The notes under the pieces: generated by a model
Databases searched by the model: none
What the model was told of the DNA's origin: nothing
Seen by the model: only the letters and a program-made list of their open reading frames with translations
Made by a program: the position numbers and the translations under genes
Shown: piece after piece, positions 40,663 to 50,497 of the stretch
Layout of the letters: each line of letters starts with the position of its first letter
Position numbering within the stretch: position 1 is the first letter of the stretch
Assembly (NCBI GenBank): GCA_023807065.1
Contig: JAJJLU010000355.1
Span: forward strand, 1-64,000
Reading direction: 5' to 3'
DNA from: Isotricha intestinalis
Lineage: Eukaryota > Ciliophora > Litostomatea > Vestibuliferida > Isotrichidae
DNA length: 64,000 nucleotides

Positions 40663-41946
40663 ATGGAAACAAACAATGAAGAACAAACAGAAATAAATAA
40701 AGAAACAGAAAATATTGAAAATGAAAATAATGAAATAAAAAATGAAGAAAATACTGAAAAATTAGAGAATGAAAGTTTAGAAAAAAATGAAGAAATTGAA
40801 AAAGAAAAAAATACAGAAGAAGAAAAAAAAGAAGAATTAAAAGAAGAATCAGAAGAAAAAGATGATCCATTTAAAGATCTTCCATTATATATAATATCAT
40901 GTAAAGTATCAATAATAAATTCAGAACAAATGGTATTATATACATTAAAAGGAAAAAGAGTAAAAACAGAAATTCAAAGAAAATATTCAGATTTTGAATT
41001 ATTAAGGAAAAAAATAGGAGAATTTCTTCCTGGAATTTTTATTGCAGGTTTACCTTCAAATGATGTTTTAGGAGATGTTGATAATAAAGCTTCAGAAATG
41101 AGATTAAAATTATTAAATCATTTTATTAGAAAAATTACTGAAAATCCAGAATTTTATAATACTGAACCTTTCTTATTTTTCTTAAATGATGATAAAAATT
41201 ATAAAAGTTATCTTGATAAAATTGAACCTGGAAATCCAGAAGAAATTAAAGAAAGATTTACAAAAATTTTCCCTTATTTTAATTATGATAATTATAATAC
41301 TAGTGAATGTGAACAATATGTTGATTATTGGAATAAAATTTTTATTAAAGCTAGAGATAATATTGATAAAATTGGACAAGTTTTAGAAAATGAAATTTTA
41401 AATATTATTAAAGAACAAAAATATTTAAATAATATTTTTGATATGTTTGTTGATTTTGAAAATGCTATTCCTAATAATACTTCCATTATTAAAAATCCAA
41501 AAGATTTTTGTAATAATATGATTAATTCTAATTTAGGAAGACCTTATTTTGTTTTTTATCATTATCATTTAAAAACAATTGCAGATTTAGAATCTTTTAT
41601 TGAAGCTTATAATATTTTAATTAAATATAGAAAAAAATTAAATGATTCTTTTGAAGCTTTAAAAAAAATTGCTCAAAGTGGACAAAGTAAATATAATATA
41701 AATGAAAATAATAGAAATCAACAATTAACTGTTGATGATAAAGGATATAATGAAGAATGTAAAATGTTAAATTTAAGATATATTGTTGATTGTTCTACTT
41801 TTATTTTAAAAAGTCAAATTGATACTTTTAGAGAATCTTTTTTTGATAGATATAAAAATGAAATTTTGAAAATGAAACAAAATTTAATTAATAAAAATCT
41901 AAAAAGTGTTCAATTATGGGAAGAATTTACTTCTAGTTTAAATTAA
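40663..41946 (+). CDS. PX-BAR sorting nexin
   Basis: The product has 427 residues. A Glu/Asn-rich acidic N-terminus (1-68) precedes a PX domain (about 75-180): LYIISCKVSIINSEQMVLYT, then RKYSDFELLRKKIGEFLPGI, and LNHFIRKITENPEF. The RKYSDF motif and the following PG loop are the PX hallmarks for binding phosphoinositides. The C-terminal 240 residues are helical and of BAR size, which suggests a SNX1/2/4/7-like membrane-bending protein in endosome sorting or recycling. No SH3 domain is seen. The 72-base gap to the cullin-like gene on the same strand is short. Confidence 0.82.
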   Translation: METNNEEQTEINKETENIENENNEIKNEENTEKLENESLEKNEEIEKEKNTEEEKKEELKEESEEKDDPFKDLPLYIISCKVSIINSEQMVLYTLKGKRVKTEIQRKYSDFELLRKKIGEFLPGIFIAGLPSNDVLGDVDNKASEMRLKLLNHFIRKITENPEFYNTEPFLFFLNDDKNYKSYLDKIEPGNPEEIKERFTKIFPYFNYDNYNTSECEQYVDYWNKIFIKARDNIDKIGQVLENEILNIIKEQKYLNNIFDMFVDFENAIPNNTSIIKNPKDFCNNMINSNLGRPYFVFYHYHLKTIADLESFIEAYNILIKYRKKLNDSFEALKKIAQSGQSKYNINENNRNQQLTVDDKGYNEECKMLNLRYIVDCSTFILKSQIDTFRESFFDRYKNEILKMKQNLINKNLKSVQLWEEFTSSLN

Positions 41947-42018
41947 TTGGTTATTCAAGAACTTTAAATTTAAAAATATTTAAATTTTATTTTTAATAAT
42001 TTTTTTAAATTATTTTTA

Positions 42019-44265
42019 ATGTTTAAGTTGTTTTTTGATGATGAATCTGGAAAAGATATAAAAGAAAGTTTATCTCATTTAATTTCGTTTAATAATAATC
42101 AATTTGATAATATTTTCGAAGAAAAATATGAAGAATTTAATGAAGAATTTGCTAAATTTATTAATTTTCATTTATTAAAAATTGCAGCTAATTGTAACAA
42201 TAATCAAGTACTTGATGTTAATAATAATCCTAATTTTAATATTAATGATTATATTAAAAATTTTATTTTGAAATTTATTAAAATTTATGATTTAAATTAT
42301 AAATATAATGGAAATAATCCTATGTATGATTTTATTAATTTAAATATTTCTACAAATTTATGTGATGAAAAAACAGATAAAGAATATATGTATCTTATAT
42401 TTTTTAAAATATTTGAACAACAAATAAAAAGAGATGAATTAGATTCTAAGGAAAATATAATTTTTATAAATGAAGTTTTAGAAAAATTAAAAATTATATT
42501 AACAAATATTACTAAATATTATAGTAAAGGTAATTTTGAACAAATTATTTTTATAATTTTTTGTGAAAGATTTTTAAATACTTACACAAAAATGATATAT
42601 ATAAATTATAATGAATCAAAATTTAAAAGCACAAATACTTTAACAGAATTTTTCTTATTTTTTCTTCCTTTTTATGATAATATTATTTATAAAATATTCT
42701 TTTATTATTTTAAAGACATATCTTTAGTAAATAAAGAAATTACATTTATAGATAAATTAATATATAATTTATCATTTTTAAATATAATAAAAGAAAGAAA
42801 TAAAGAAAAAGGAAATGAAGAAAAAGAAATAGAATTAATATCAAATTTATTTTTAGAAAAAAAACAATTAACAATATTAAAGATATTAAGTCTCTTAAAC
42901 AATGATATAAATTTAAAAAATTACTTTATAAACATAATATTGAAAGGTATAGAAAAATATTTACTTTCAACTTTAAAAAAAGAGCAAAATTCCTTAGATA
43001 AATTTAGATTATTAAAAGAAATAGAAAAGACATTTTTTAATGAAATAAACATAGAATTTTTTTTTAAAGATTTTAACTCAGAGAAAAAAAATATAGAAGA
43101 AGAGTTTCAATATCACAATATATTTACATTTCCTACAATAATAAAAAAATATCATAATATAATATATGATGTATTATCAAAACAAGCTCAAAAAACATTA
43201 AATGAAATATTCGTACAAGGATTTGACGAAATTATGAGAGATTCAAATTCAAATTTAAATGAAGAAAAAACTGATATGTTATTCTCATATTTTGATATTA
43301 TTCCTGAATATGAAGGCTTTGAATGGTTATATATTCATAGTTTAATTAATAGATGTGTTGATGAAGTTTTTGATTATATGAAAGAAAAGTCTTTTATTCA
43401 ACAAGTTGATATTTATTCTAAAGAAAAAAGTTCTTATTCTTATCGATTACAAACTTTAATTAATAATATTAAAGTTAAAAGATTTACTAATAATAATTTT
43501 GATTTACATTTAACTCTTCTTCCTTTTCATTGTTATCATTTATTTAATTTAAAATGTAAACCTACTATTAATGCAAATTTAATTAAAATTTTTAATAAGT
43601 TTATTATTGATAATAAATATCCTGATAATTCTTCTTTAATTTTTCAACAAGGATATATTGAATTTGTTATTAAGGATAAATATAAAAATAATTATTTAAA
43701 AGGGATTATTATTAGAGGTGATAATATTCAATATAGTATATTATCATTTATGGGAATTAAAAAAAAAAGTTTTGAAGAGATTAAAAATAATATTAATTTA
43801 AGTGATGATTTAGGAAGATATTTATTAAATGAAATGGTTAAAAAAAATTTAATAGAATATGAAGAAAATAAAGATTCATATATATTAAGTAAAAAATTAC
43901 AAAATAATAATTTAGAACAACAATTATTAATTGATATTAGAGTTAATTATTTTACTTTTTGTGAAGGAAAATATGATTATAATTTAAATTTATATCATAA
44001 GAAAATTAATGAAAAATATAAAAAAACTATTTGGAATTGTTATATTGTAAAATTTTTAAAAAAAAATCACGATAAAAAAAATAAAATCAATGAAATATTT
44101 GATTATTTACAACATGATCTTCCTTTAATAGCAAAAATTGGTTTAGAAATAAAAGCTTTAGAAACATGTTTAAATGAATTAGATGAAAAAGGTTTAATAA
44201 AAAAAATTTCAGAGAAAAAGAGTTCAAATTCAAATATAATAAATACTTATTATAAATATACATAA
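42019..44265 (+). CDS. Divergent cullin
   Basis: The product has 748 residues, the usual length for cullins. Cullins scaffold RING-type ubiquitin ligases. The cullin-homology half is visible in FTFPTIIKKYHNIIYDVLSK, IIPEYEGFEWLYIHSLINR and DLHLTLLPFHCYHLFNLKCK. The C-terminus is a winged helix like the neddylation domain: Y675-I-V-K-F-L-K681, then NEIFDYLQHDLPLIAKIGLE, LETCLNELDEKGLIKK and a terminal TYYKYT. I676-L680 and K681 align with the IVRIMK segment whose lysine accepts NEDD8. The sequence is diverged, so the subtype (CUL1/3/4 or APC2-like) is unclear; APC2 is an alternative. Confidence 0.7.
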   Translation: MFKLFFDDESGKDIKESLSHLISFNNNQFDNIFEEKYEEFNEEFAKFINFHLLKIAANCNNNQVLDVNNNPNFNINDYIKNFILKFIKIYDLNYKYNGNNPMYDFINLNISTNLCDEKTDKEYMYLIFFKIFEQQIKRDELDSKENIIFINEVLEKLKIILTNITKYYSKGNFEQIIFIIFCERFLNTYTKMIYINYNESKFKSTNTLTEFFLFFLPFYDNIIYKIFFYYFKDISLVNKEITFIDKLIYNLSFLNIIKERNKEKGNEEKEIELISNLFLEKKQLTILKILSLLNNDINLKNYFINIILKGIEKYLLSTLKKEQNSLDKFRLLKEIEKTFFNEINIEFFFKDFNSEKKNIEEEFQYHNIFTFPTIIKKYHNIIYDVLSKQAQKTLNEIFVQGFDEIMRDSNSNLNEEKTDMLFSYFDIIPEYEGFEWLYIHSLINRCVDEVFDYMKEKSFIQQVDIYSKEKSSYSYRLQTLINNIKVKRFTNNNFDLHLTLLPFHCYHLFNLKCKPTINANLIKIFNKFIIDNKYPDNSSLIFQQGYIEFVIKDKYKNNYLKGIIIRGDNIQYSILSFMGIKKKSFEEIKNNINLSDDLGRYLLNEMVKKNLIEYEENKDSYILSKKLQNNNLEQQLLIDIRVNYFTFCEGKYDYNLNLYHKKINEKYKKTIWNCYIVKFLKKNHDKKNKINEIFDYLQHDLPLIAKIGLEIKALETCLNELDEKGLIKKISEKKSSNSNIINTYYKYT

Positions 44266-44541
44266 AAAATTATAATTAAATTACAATAAATGTAGAATAA
44301 ATCTTTTAAAAAAAATATTAAATAAAGATTTTTTTTTTAAGTTTTTAAATTCTAATACAATTTTTTCCTTAATTTATTATATTTCTTCTATTTATCTTTT
44401 CAAAAATATAATATGTAAATTAATTTTATGAACTTTTTTATTTCTTTCTTTTAATTCTTTGTATCTCTTTTTTCACTTGTTTTTATTTTTATTTTTCGCA
44501 TTTTTTAAAAATTTTTTTTATTTTCTTTATTTTTTAATAAT
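44266..44541. other. Intergenic region, nothing recognised
   Basis: These 276 T-rich bases lie between two plus-strand genes. The left part suits a terminator region and the right part a promoter. No hidden frame or RNA is seen. Confidence 0.5.
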
Positions 44542-45891
44542 ATGAATAATGAAAAAATAAAATTTCTTTTTAATGATAAAAACAATTGGGTTAAGAGTTT
44601 AAAAGATTATGAATTTAGTAAAAAAAATTTGGAATGGAGCTTTAATGAGAAACCAAAATATATTAAACAAAAACAAATATTATTTAATGATGTTGAGTTT
44701 AATCCAATTACTCAAAGATTTACAAACGAAGAAATAGAAAAAGTAGCAAAAAGAAATGAAGATAAAATATTAAAACAGTCTTTATCTCAAAATTATGATA
44801 GAAGTTTACAATATGAACAAACATATAATATAATAAATTTAAAAAGTAAATTAATAGGATTAAATTATAAAGAGGAACAAAAAGATAAAAAAACAAAAAA
44901 AATTTCTCCAGATACAAGAGTTCCATATAATATTATTTCAAATATATCATTAAACATTCATAATTCAATTTCTCCTGATAAAAGAATTAAATATCCAGAT
45001 TGTGAAAATAAACATAAACCAAATATTATTAAATCATATTTATATAAAGATTATGATATAATTAGTAATAAATATAAACTTTTTGATAAAGAAAAACAAA
45101 AAATTGATAAAGAAATAAGGAAATTAAATTCTTTATCTCAATTAAGTAAAAAAAAAGATTTTGATTTTATTAAAAATCAATATTATAATGAAGAATTAAA
45201 TAAAATTAATCCTAATAAATCTTTAAGTAAAGGGAATATAATTCCATATAGAGGTCAATTATATAATCCTATAAATATGAATGTTTATGATTCTGAAAAT
45301 TTAAAAAAAAAAGATGAAAAAAATTCTCGAGGAGTGATTAAATATAAAATAAGAAATAAATTAGATGAATATTATCATTTTAAAAATGAAGAAAATTTAA
45401 TTAATGAAAAAAAGAAAATAAATAATAATTGTGATTATAGAAAATATATTAATATTGATAAAAGAGGATATAATATTTTAAATTTTGAAAAAAATTATAA
45501 TAAATATCATGATAATTATGAAATGAAAAATCATTTTGAACCTTGGAAAATATTAAAAGACAATGTTGGAGAGAATGAAACTTTATCAAAAAAAAAATTA
45601 TATATTCCAAAAACTAAAAAAGAAGAATTAGATGATAAATTAAAAGATTTCATTACCAACAGAAAGAATATTATTAATAATTTAAACAATATTAATGAAG
45701 AAGAAAGTTTTAAAAGAAAACCTTTAGTTAATAAATCAATTTATAAAAATAAAAAACTTTTTAAATCTTATTCTCAATCTAATATTTTTTTAAATAAACA
45801 AGAATGGTTTTCTCATCCAAAAAATTGTGATATGGAAAAAATGGATTTCCCTAAAAAAAGTATCATAAAAGGAAAAGAGATAATAGATTAA
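44542..45891 (+). CDS. Hypothetical Lys/Asn-rich protein with short repeats
   Basis: The product has 449 residues, is basic, and has no membrane segment. It contains two similar segments, KKISPDTRVPYNIISN and NSISPDKRIKYPDC (about 120-155), which share an S-P-D-x-R motif. N-terminal NNWVKSLKDYEFSKKNLEWS and central FEPWKILKDNVGENETL look like short conserved linear elements. This is typical of ciliate cytoskeletal or basal-body proteins, but no family is recognised. Confidence 0.6.
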   Translation: MNNEKIKFLFNDKNNWVKSLKDYEFSKKNLEWSFNEKPKYIKQKQILFNDVEFNPITQRFTNEEIEKVAKRNEDKILKQSLSQNYDRSLQYEQTYNIINLKSKLIGLNYKEEQKDKKTKKISPDTRVPYNIISNISLNIHNSISPDKRIKYPDCENKHKPNIIKSYLYKDYDIISNKYKLFDKEKQKIDKEIRKLNSLSQLSKKKDFDFIKNQYYNEELNKINPNKSLSKGNIIPYRGQLYNPINMNVYDSENLKKKDEKNSRGVIKYKIRNKLDEYYHFKNEENLINEKKKINNNCDYRKYINIDKRGYNILNFEKNYNKYHDNYEMKNHFEPWKILKDNVGENETLSKKKLYIPKTKKEELDDKLKDFITNRKNIINNLNNINEEESFKRKPLVNKSIYKNKKLFKSYSQSNIFLNKQEWFSHPKNCDMEKMDFPKKSIIKGKEIID

Positions 45892-46051
45892 AATATAATA
45901 TATATATTTAATATATTTTTTTAAATAAAATAAATTTTTTTATATTAATCTAAATAATTCTTAATTTAAAACCTAAAAATTAAAAAATAACAAATTTTAA
46001 AAAAATAAAAAAAAAAAACTAAATAAAAAGAAAAGAAAAAAAAAAATAATA

Positions 46052-46519
46052 ATGAGTGAAAACAATTCAACAATAATAAACTTAAATGAAGAAGAAGAAG
46101 AAAAGCAAATAACTCAAGTAATAAATAGAGAACCATTAAAAATATCAAAAGAAAAATTTAATTCAGAAAATAGTGATATAGGATTTGCATTATTAAGAGG
46201 AGTTAATTGGGTATATTGTATAAAAAAATTACATTGTATAATAGGAAGAAGACCAATGAAATATAATAGACAATTAAATCCTATTCATACAACTTGGGAT
46301 ATTGATGTTGATTTAGGTCCTGTTAAAAAAGTTTCTAAACAACATGCTTTAATTTTATATAATTTTCATATTGGTTCTTTTGAAATTAAAAATATTTCTC
46401 AGAAATTCACTATTAAAGTTAATGGAGAATTAATGAATTATAATGAAGAAATGCCATTGTTAAATAAAAGTGTTATTGTTATTGGAAATCAAGAATTTTA
46501 TTTTTTACTTCCTGATTAA
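46052..46519 (+). CDS. FHA-domain protein
   Basis: The product has 155 residues. A forkhead-associated domain spans about 52-155, with strand one HCIIGRRPMK, the DVDLGPVKKVSKQHALILYN stretch (the S-x-x-H of FHA domains appears as VSKQHA), and IKVNGELMNYNEEMPL near the end. FHA domains bind phosphothreonine. The IGRRPMK...DVDLG...VSKQHA spelling resembles the FHL1/FOXK or MCRS1-type nuclear FHA proteins. No other domain is present, so this is a stand-alone phosphopeptide-binding module with a short acidic N-terminus. It could be a nuclear regulator. Confidence 0.8.
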   Translation: MSENNSTIINLNEEEEEKQITQVINREPLKISKEKFNSENSDIGFALLRGVNWVYCIKKLHCIIGRRPMKYNRQLNPIHTTWDIDVDLGPVKKVSKQHALILYNFHIGSFEIKNISQKFTIKVNGELMNYNEEMPLLNKSVIVIGNQEFYFLLPD

Positions 46520-46770
46520 AACAATTATTTATCATTTTAAATATATAATATATTATTATAAAATAAATATTTTTACCTTTATTTTGTATTTTTTATTATA
46601 TTAAATATTAAACATTTTTAAATATGTATTTCCTAATAAAATGATATTAATATCTTTTAATGAATAATTAAAATATATTTAAATTACTTATATAAATTAT
46701 ATTTTTAATTAAATATTTAAATAAAAAAAATATAATCCATCCCTGAAAAAAAAATTATATAAAATCAAAA

Positions 46771-49700
46771 ATGGAAAACTACATAATTCTTGAAATGATA
46801 GGTGAAGGAGCATTTGGGAAAGTATATAAAGGACAAAGAAAATGTACTAACCAAATAGTAGCTATAAAGAAGATAGATAAAAAGAATAAAAAAGAGAAAG
46901 AACTAAAGAATCTTCGTCAAGAAATAGATATAATAAAGAGATTGTATCATGAGAACATAATTCAATTTTTAGATTCTTTTGAAACAAATGCAGAAATATG
47001 TTTAGTAACAGAATTAGCAACAGGTCAATTATATGAAATAGTACAAGAAGATAAAAAATTACCAGAAAATGAAATAAAAAATATAGCACTTCAATTATCA
47101 TCAGCATTATTTTATTTACATAGTAACAATATAATTCATAGAGATATTAAACCTCAAAATATATTAATAAGTGCATCAGGAATAATTAAAATATGTGATT
47201 TTGGTTTTGCAAGAGCAATAGATAATAAAACAATGATAACATCAATTAAAGGAACTCCATTATATATGGCACCTGAATTATTAAAGGATTATCCTTATAA
47301 TAAAAAAGCGGATTTATGGTCTCTTGGTGTTATTTTATATGAATTATATGTTGGACAACCTCCTTATTATACTAATAATTTTAAAACTTTAATTGAAAAA
47401 GCCACTAAAGAAGAAGTGCGATATCCTGATTCTATGAGTCCACAATTTAAAGACTTCTTAAGAGGATTATTAATGAAAAATCCTAAAGATAGATGGGATT
47501 GGCCTAAAATTCTTGATCATCCTTTTTTAAAAGAAAATGAAGAAGAAAAAAAATTCAGATTAGAAAGTGAAGAAAATTATAGAAAGTGGATTATTAGAAT
47601 TAAAAATGATAAAATATTCAATTTACATGAAAGTGAAAGTTTTCTTGCTAAATTTGCTAATGATTTAGAAAATGATATTGGGACAAAGAATTTTTCATCT
47701 TTTGCAAATATAGAAAATAAACCTCAAAATAATAAAAAAAATAATGTTAATTCTAACAATAAAGAAGATTTTTGGTCAAATATAGAAGCAAAAGCATCAA
47801 CTGAAGAAGGAGCAACAAATTTAAGAAAAGATCCAAATTTTGCAGAAAAAGCAAATTCATCATTGTCAGATTGTATAAAAGAAGATAAAATAATAAATAA
47901 AGATTTAGCAAATTTAATAACTAAAATATTATTTAATATATTAACAAAAGGAAAATTTGATTCTCAAAATATGGATTTAACAAAAAATCAAAAATTATTA
48001 ACAACAGCAATAAATATATTTAGAATAAGTCAAAAAGATGATTCATTAAATTCATTATTAAATGATATAATAAAAGTAATAGGTTTATTTACTAAATTTT
48101 ATTGTTATTTTTCAGGAGTAATAGATTTAGGAATTTGTTCTGGATTTTTAAGATATGTTCCAGATGTTCTTTCTGCAAAAGGAAAACAACCGAATTTATA
48201 TGTTAATATGTTAAAAGCTGTTGGGTTAATGATTACTGCTGCTAATATTGCACCAAAAAGATCTTTATTATTTTATAAAAGTATTATTGATTTTAATATT
48301 ATTAATGTTCTCTTTCAAGTTATTAAAAATCATCAAAATCAACCTTATAATTTAACTAAAAGTTGCTTAGATTGTCTAGCAATTTTAATTCATCCTACTA
48401 ATGGAGAAATTCATTCTTTTATGTTTTTAAGAAATGAAAATGTTGAAAGTAGATTTGAAGGTTATAATGAAGTTAAAACTGCTTTTTCACATATTCAATT
48501 ATTAAAAAAACACTTTTTTAAATTATGTCAAGATGAAAATATATTCGATTTACTTCCTGTTTTATATGATTTAGAAAATGAAATATCTTTAAAGACTACA
48601 ATTTTAAGAATTATACTTCAATTATTTAGATTTAATCCAAGTAATATGATTAATTATTTCTTAATTAAAGGAGGAGCTTATCAAAATATTATTAATAATA
48701 TTGTTACTTTAGAAGAAGTTGATAAAAAAACTTTAACTCAATATGGTCTTTTAATATTAATTGAATTAGTTCGCTATTGTAATAATAATAAAATCCCTAT
48801 TTTAAATTATGGTTATGAAATTCAAAAAGCTTTAAATTATATTAACAGAACTTTAGCAAATGATAATACTATATTATGTTTAACTTTTGGTTTATTATCA
48901 GAATCATTATCTTTAAATCCAAATTTAAGAATTTTCAATTCAAAATTAATGAAAAAAATAAAAGAAATGATAAGAAATTCTCCAGGAAGAGGAAGAGATG
49001 AAAATAAAAAATTAGAAGGGACTCAATTTGGATATTTAAATAACACAATATTAGATTATCCTTTATTTTACTTAGAAAAAATAGTAAAATTTTACATTCA
49101 AAAAGACAGTTCAAAAGTAGAGATAATAAATTCAATAAAAGAGACTCAATTTGAAGATGCATTAATAGAAGTAGTATCAAATAGTTCATTTAGAAATGAA
49201 ATATCACCAAGAGGAGTATTATCAGCGTTAAATATAATATATGATTTAATAAGTTGTGATTATAAAATGGTAATTAGAAAAGTTTTAAGAGAACATTGTA
49301 CAAAACAATTAGTAATATTTATTAAAAGAAAACAATATATTGCAATTCAAGATTGGCCTGGTTTCCCTAATAATGAAGGTTCTATTATTTCAAAAAATAT
49401 TTTTATTGTTACTTTAAAAATTATTAAATCAATTGCTGAATTAAATGGAATTACTGAAGGAGTAGCAAGAGGAGATTTCTTTTTTAATTTAAGAAATTCA
49501 TTTGATATTATTGGAAAAGAAAATTATAAATTAGTAGTAAATTTACTTAATACTTTATCAAGTTCAAGACATGATGAAGTAGTATCATCAAGTTGTTATG
49601 ATTATTTTTCTCATTCTCAAAATTTAAAATTTATAGAAAATTTCAATATGTTAAAAGATACTCATAATAAGGATTTAATAATAGAAATATTATTATTTTT

Positions 49701-50355
49701 ATCTACATTATGTAGAAGAAGTGCAGATGCATATCCTACAATAAATCAATTGAATATATTTCCTGATTTAAAAAATTTATTAGAAAACACAAATGAAAGT
49801 GCATTTAAAAGTAGAGTATGTAATTTATTAGGAAATATGTGTCGTCACACTGATTTTTTTTATGACCAAATAAAATCAACAGGAATAATAACACCATTAT
49901 TAAAATGTTGTTATGATAATGATAAAGCAACAAGAAAATTTGCTTGTTTTGCAATAGGAAATGCAGCTTTTCTAAATGATAAATTATATGATAATTTCAA
50001 ACAAATTATTCCTAGATTAGTTGAATTATTACATGATAATGAAGAAAATACAAGAGCTAATGCTGCAGGTGCTTTAGGTAATTTTGTTAGATGTGGAGAT
50101 CAATTATGTAATGATATTGTTAAAAATAAAGCTCATGAAGCTTTACTTAATTTAGCTGAAAGTGAAGATAATCAACAAGTTCAAGTTATTAGAGTTGCTC
50201 TCTTTGCTTTAGGTAATTTCTGTAATCATAATGTTATTAAAAATGATTTAGAAAAAATTAATGTTAGACAAAGAATAGAAAATTTAAGAAATAAATTCAA
50301 GAGAGATGAACAATTAATTGAACATATTGAAAGAATTAAAAAGAAATTGAATTAA
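46771..50355 (+). CDS. Fused/STK36-like serine/threonine kinase with ARM-type repeats
   Basis: The product has 1194 residues. The kinase domain occupies about 4-254: glycine loop GEGAFGKVYKG, the VAIKK lysine, H123-R-D125 with DIKPQN, D143-F-G145 and YMAPELL. All catalytic residues are intact. The C-terminal 900 residues are helical repeats, with typical armadillo text near the end (ATRKFACFAIGNAAFLND, then NTRANAAGALGNFVR). A kinase with a long C-terminal ARM region is the plan of Fused (STK36; TIO/RUNKEL in plants). In many protists this protein serves ciliary central-pair assembly, so an axonemal role is likely here. Hedgehog signalling is animal-specific. The start is an ATG in an A-rich context. 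Confidence 0.85.
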   Translation: MENYIILEMIGEGAFGKVYKGQRKCTNQIVAIKKIDKKNKKEKELKNLRQEIDIIKRLYHENIIQFLDSFETNAEICLVTELATGQLYEIVQEDKKLPENEIKNIALQLSSALFYLHSNNIIHRDIKPQNILISASGIIKICDFGFARAIDNKTMITSIKGTPLYMAPELLKDYPYNKKADLWSLGVILYELYVGQPPYYTNNFKTLIEKATKEEVRYPDSMSPQFKDFLRGLLMKNPKDRWDWPKILDHPFLKENEEEKKFRLESEENYRKWIIRIKNDKIFNLHESESFLAKFANDLENDIGTKNFSSFANIENKPQNNKKNNVNSNNKEDFWSNIEAKASTEEGATNLRKDPNFAEKANSSLSDCIKEDKIINKDLANLITKILFNILTKGKFDSQNMDLTKNQKLLTTAINIFRISQKDDSLNSLLNDIIKVIGLFTKFYCYFSGVIDLGICSGFLRYVPDVLSAKGKQPNLYVNMLKAVGLMITAANIAPKRSLLFYKSIIDFNIINVLFQVIKNHQNQPYNLTKSCLDCLAILIHPTNGEIHSFMFLRNENVESRFEGYNEVKTAFSHIQLLKKHFFKLCQDENIFDLLPVLYDLENEISLKTTILRIILQLFRFNPSNMINYFLIKGGAYQNIINNIVTLEEVDKKTLTQYGLLILIELVRYCNNNKIPILNYGYEIQKALNYINRTLANDNTILCLTFGLLSESLSLNPNLRIFNSKLMKKIKEMIRNSPGRGRDENKKLEGTQFGYLNNTILDYPLFYLEKIVKFYIQKDSSKVEIINSIKETQFEDALIEVVSNSSFRNEISPRGVLSALNIIYDLISCDYKMVIRKVLREHCTKQLVIFIKRKQYIAIQDWPGFPNNEGSIISKNIFIVTLKIIKSIAELNGITEGVARGDFFFNLRNSFDIIGKENYKLVVNLLNTLSSSRHDEVVSSSCYDYFSHSQNLKFIENFNMLKDTHNKDLIIEILLFLSTLCRRSADAYPTINQLNIFPDLKNLLENTNESAFKSRVCNLLGNMCRHTDFFYDQIKSTGIITPLLKCCYDNDKATRKFACFAIGNAAFLNDKLYDNFKQIIPRLVELLHDNEENTRANAAGALGNFVRCGDQLCNDIVKNKAHEALLNLAESEDNQQVQVIRVALFALGNFCNHNVIKNDLEKINVRQRIENLRNKFKRDEQLIEHIERIKKKLN

Positions 50356-50497
50356 ATTGTTAAAAAAACAAGATTTTAAAAATGTTTTTTTAAATATTTA
50401 AAAAAATACAAAAAACTGATTTTTATTTTTTAAATGTCTATATTATTAAAAAAAAAATTAAAACAAAAAAACTAAAACTTACTTTAAAAAATAATAA

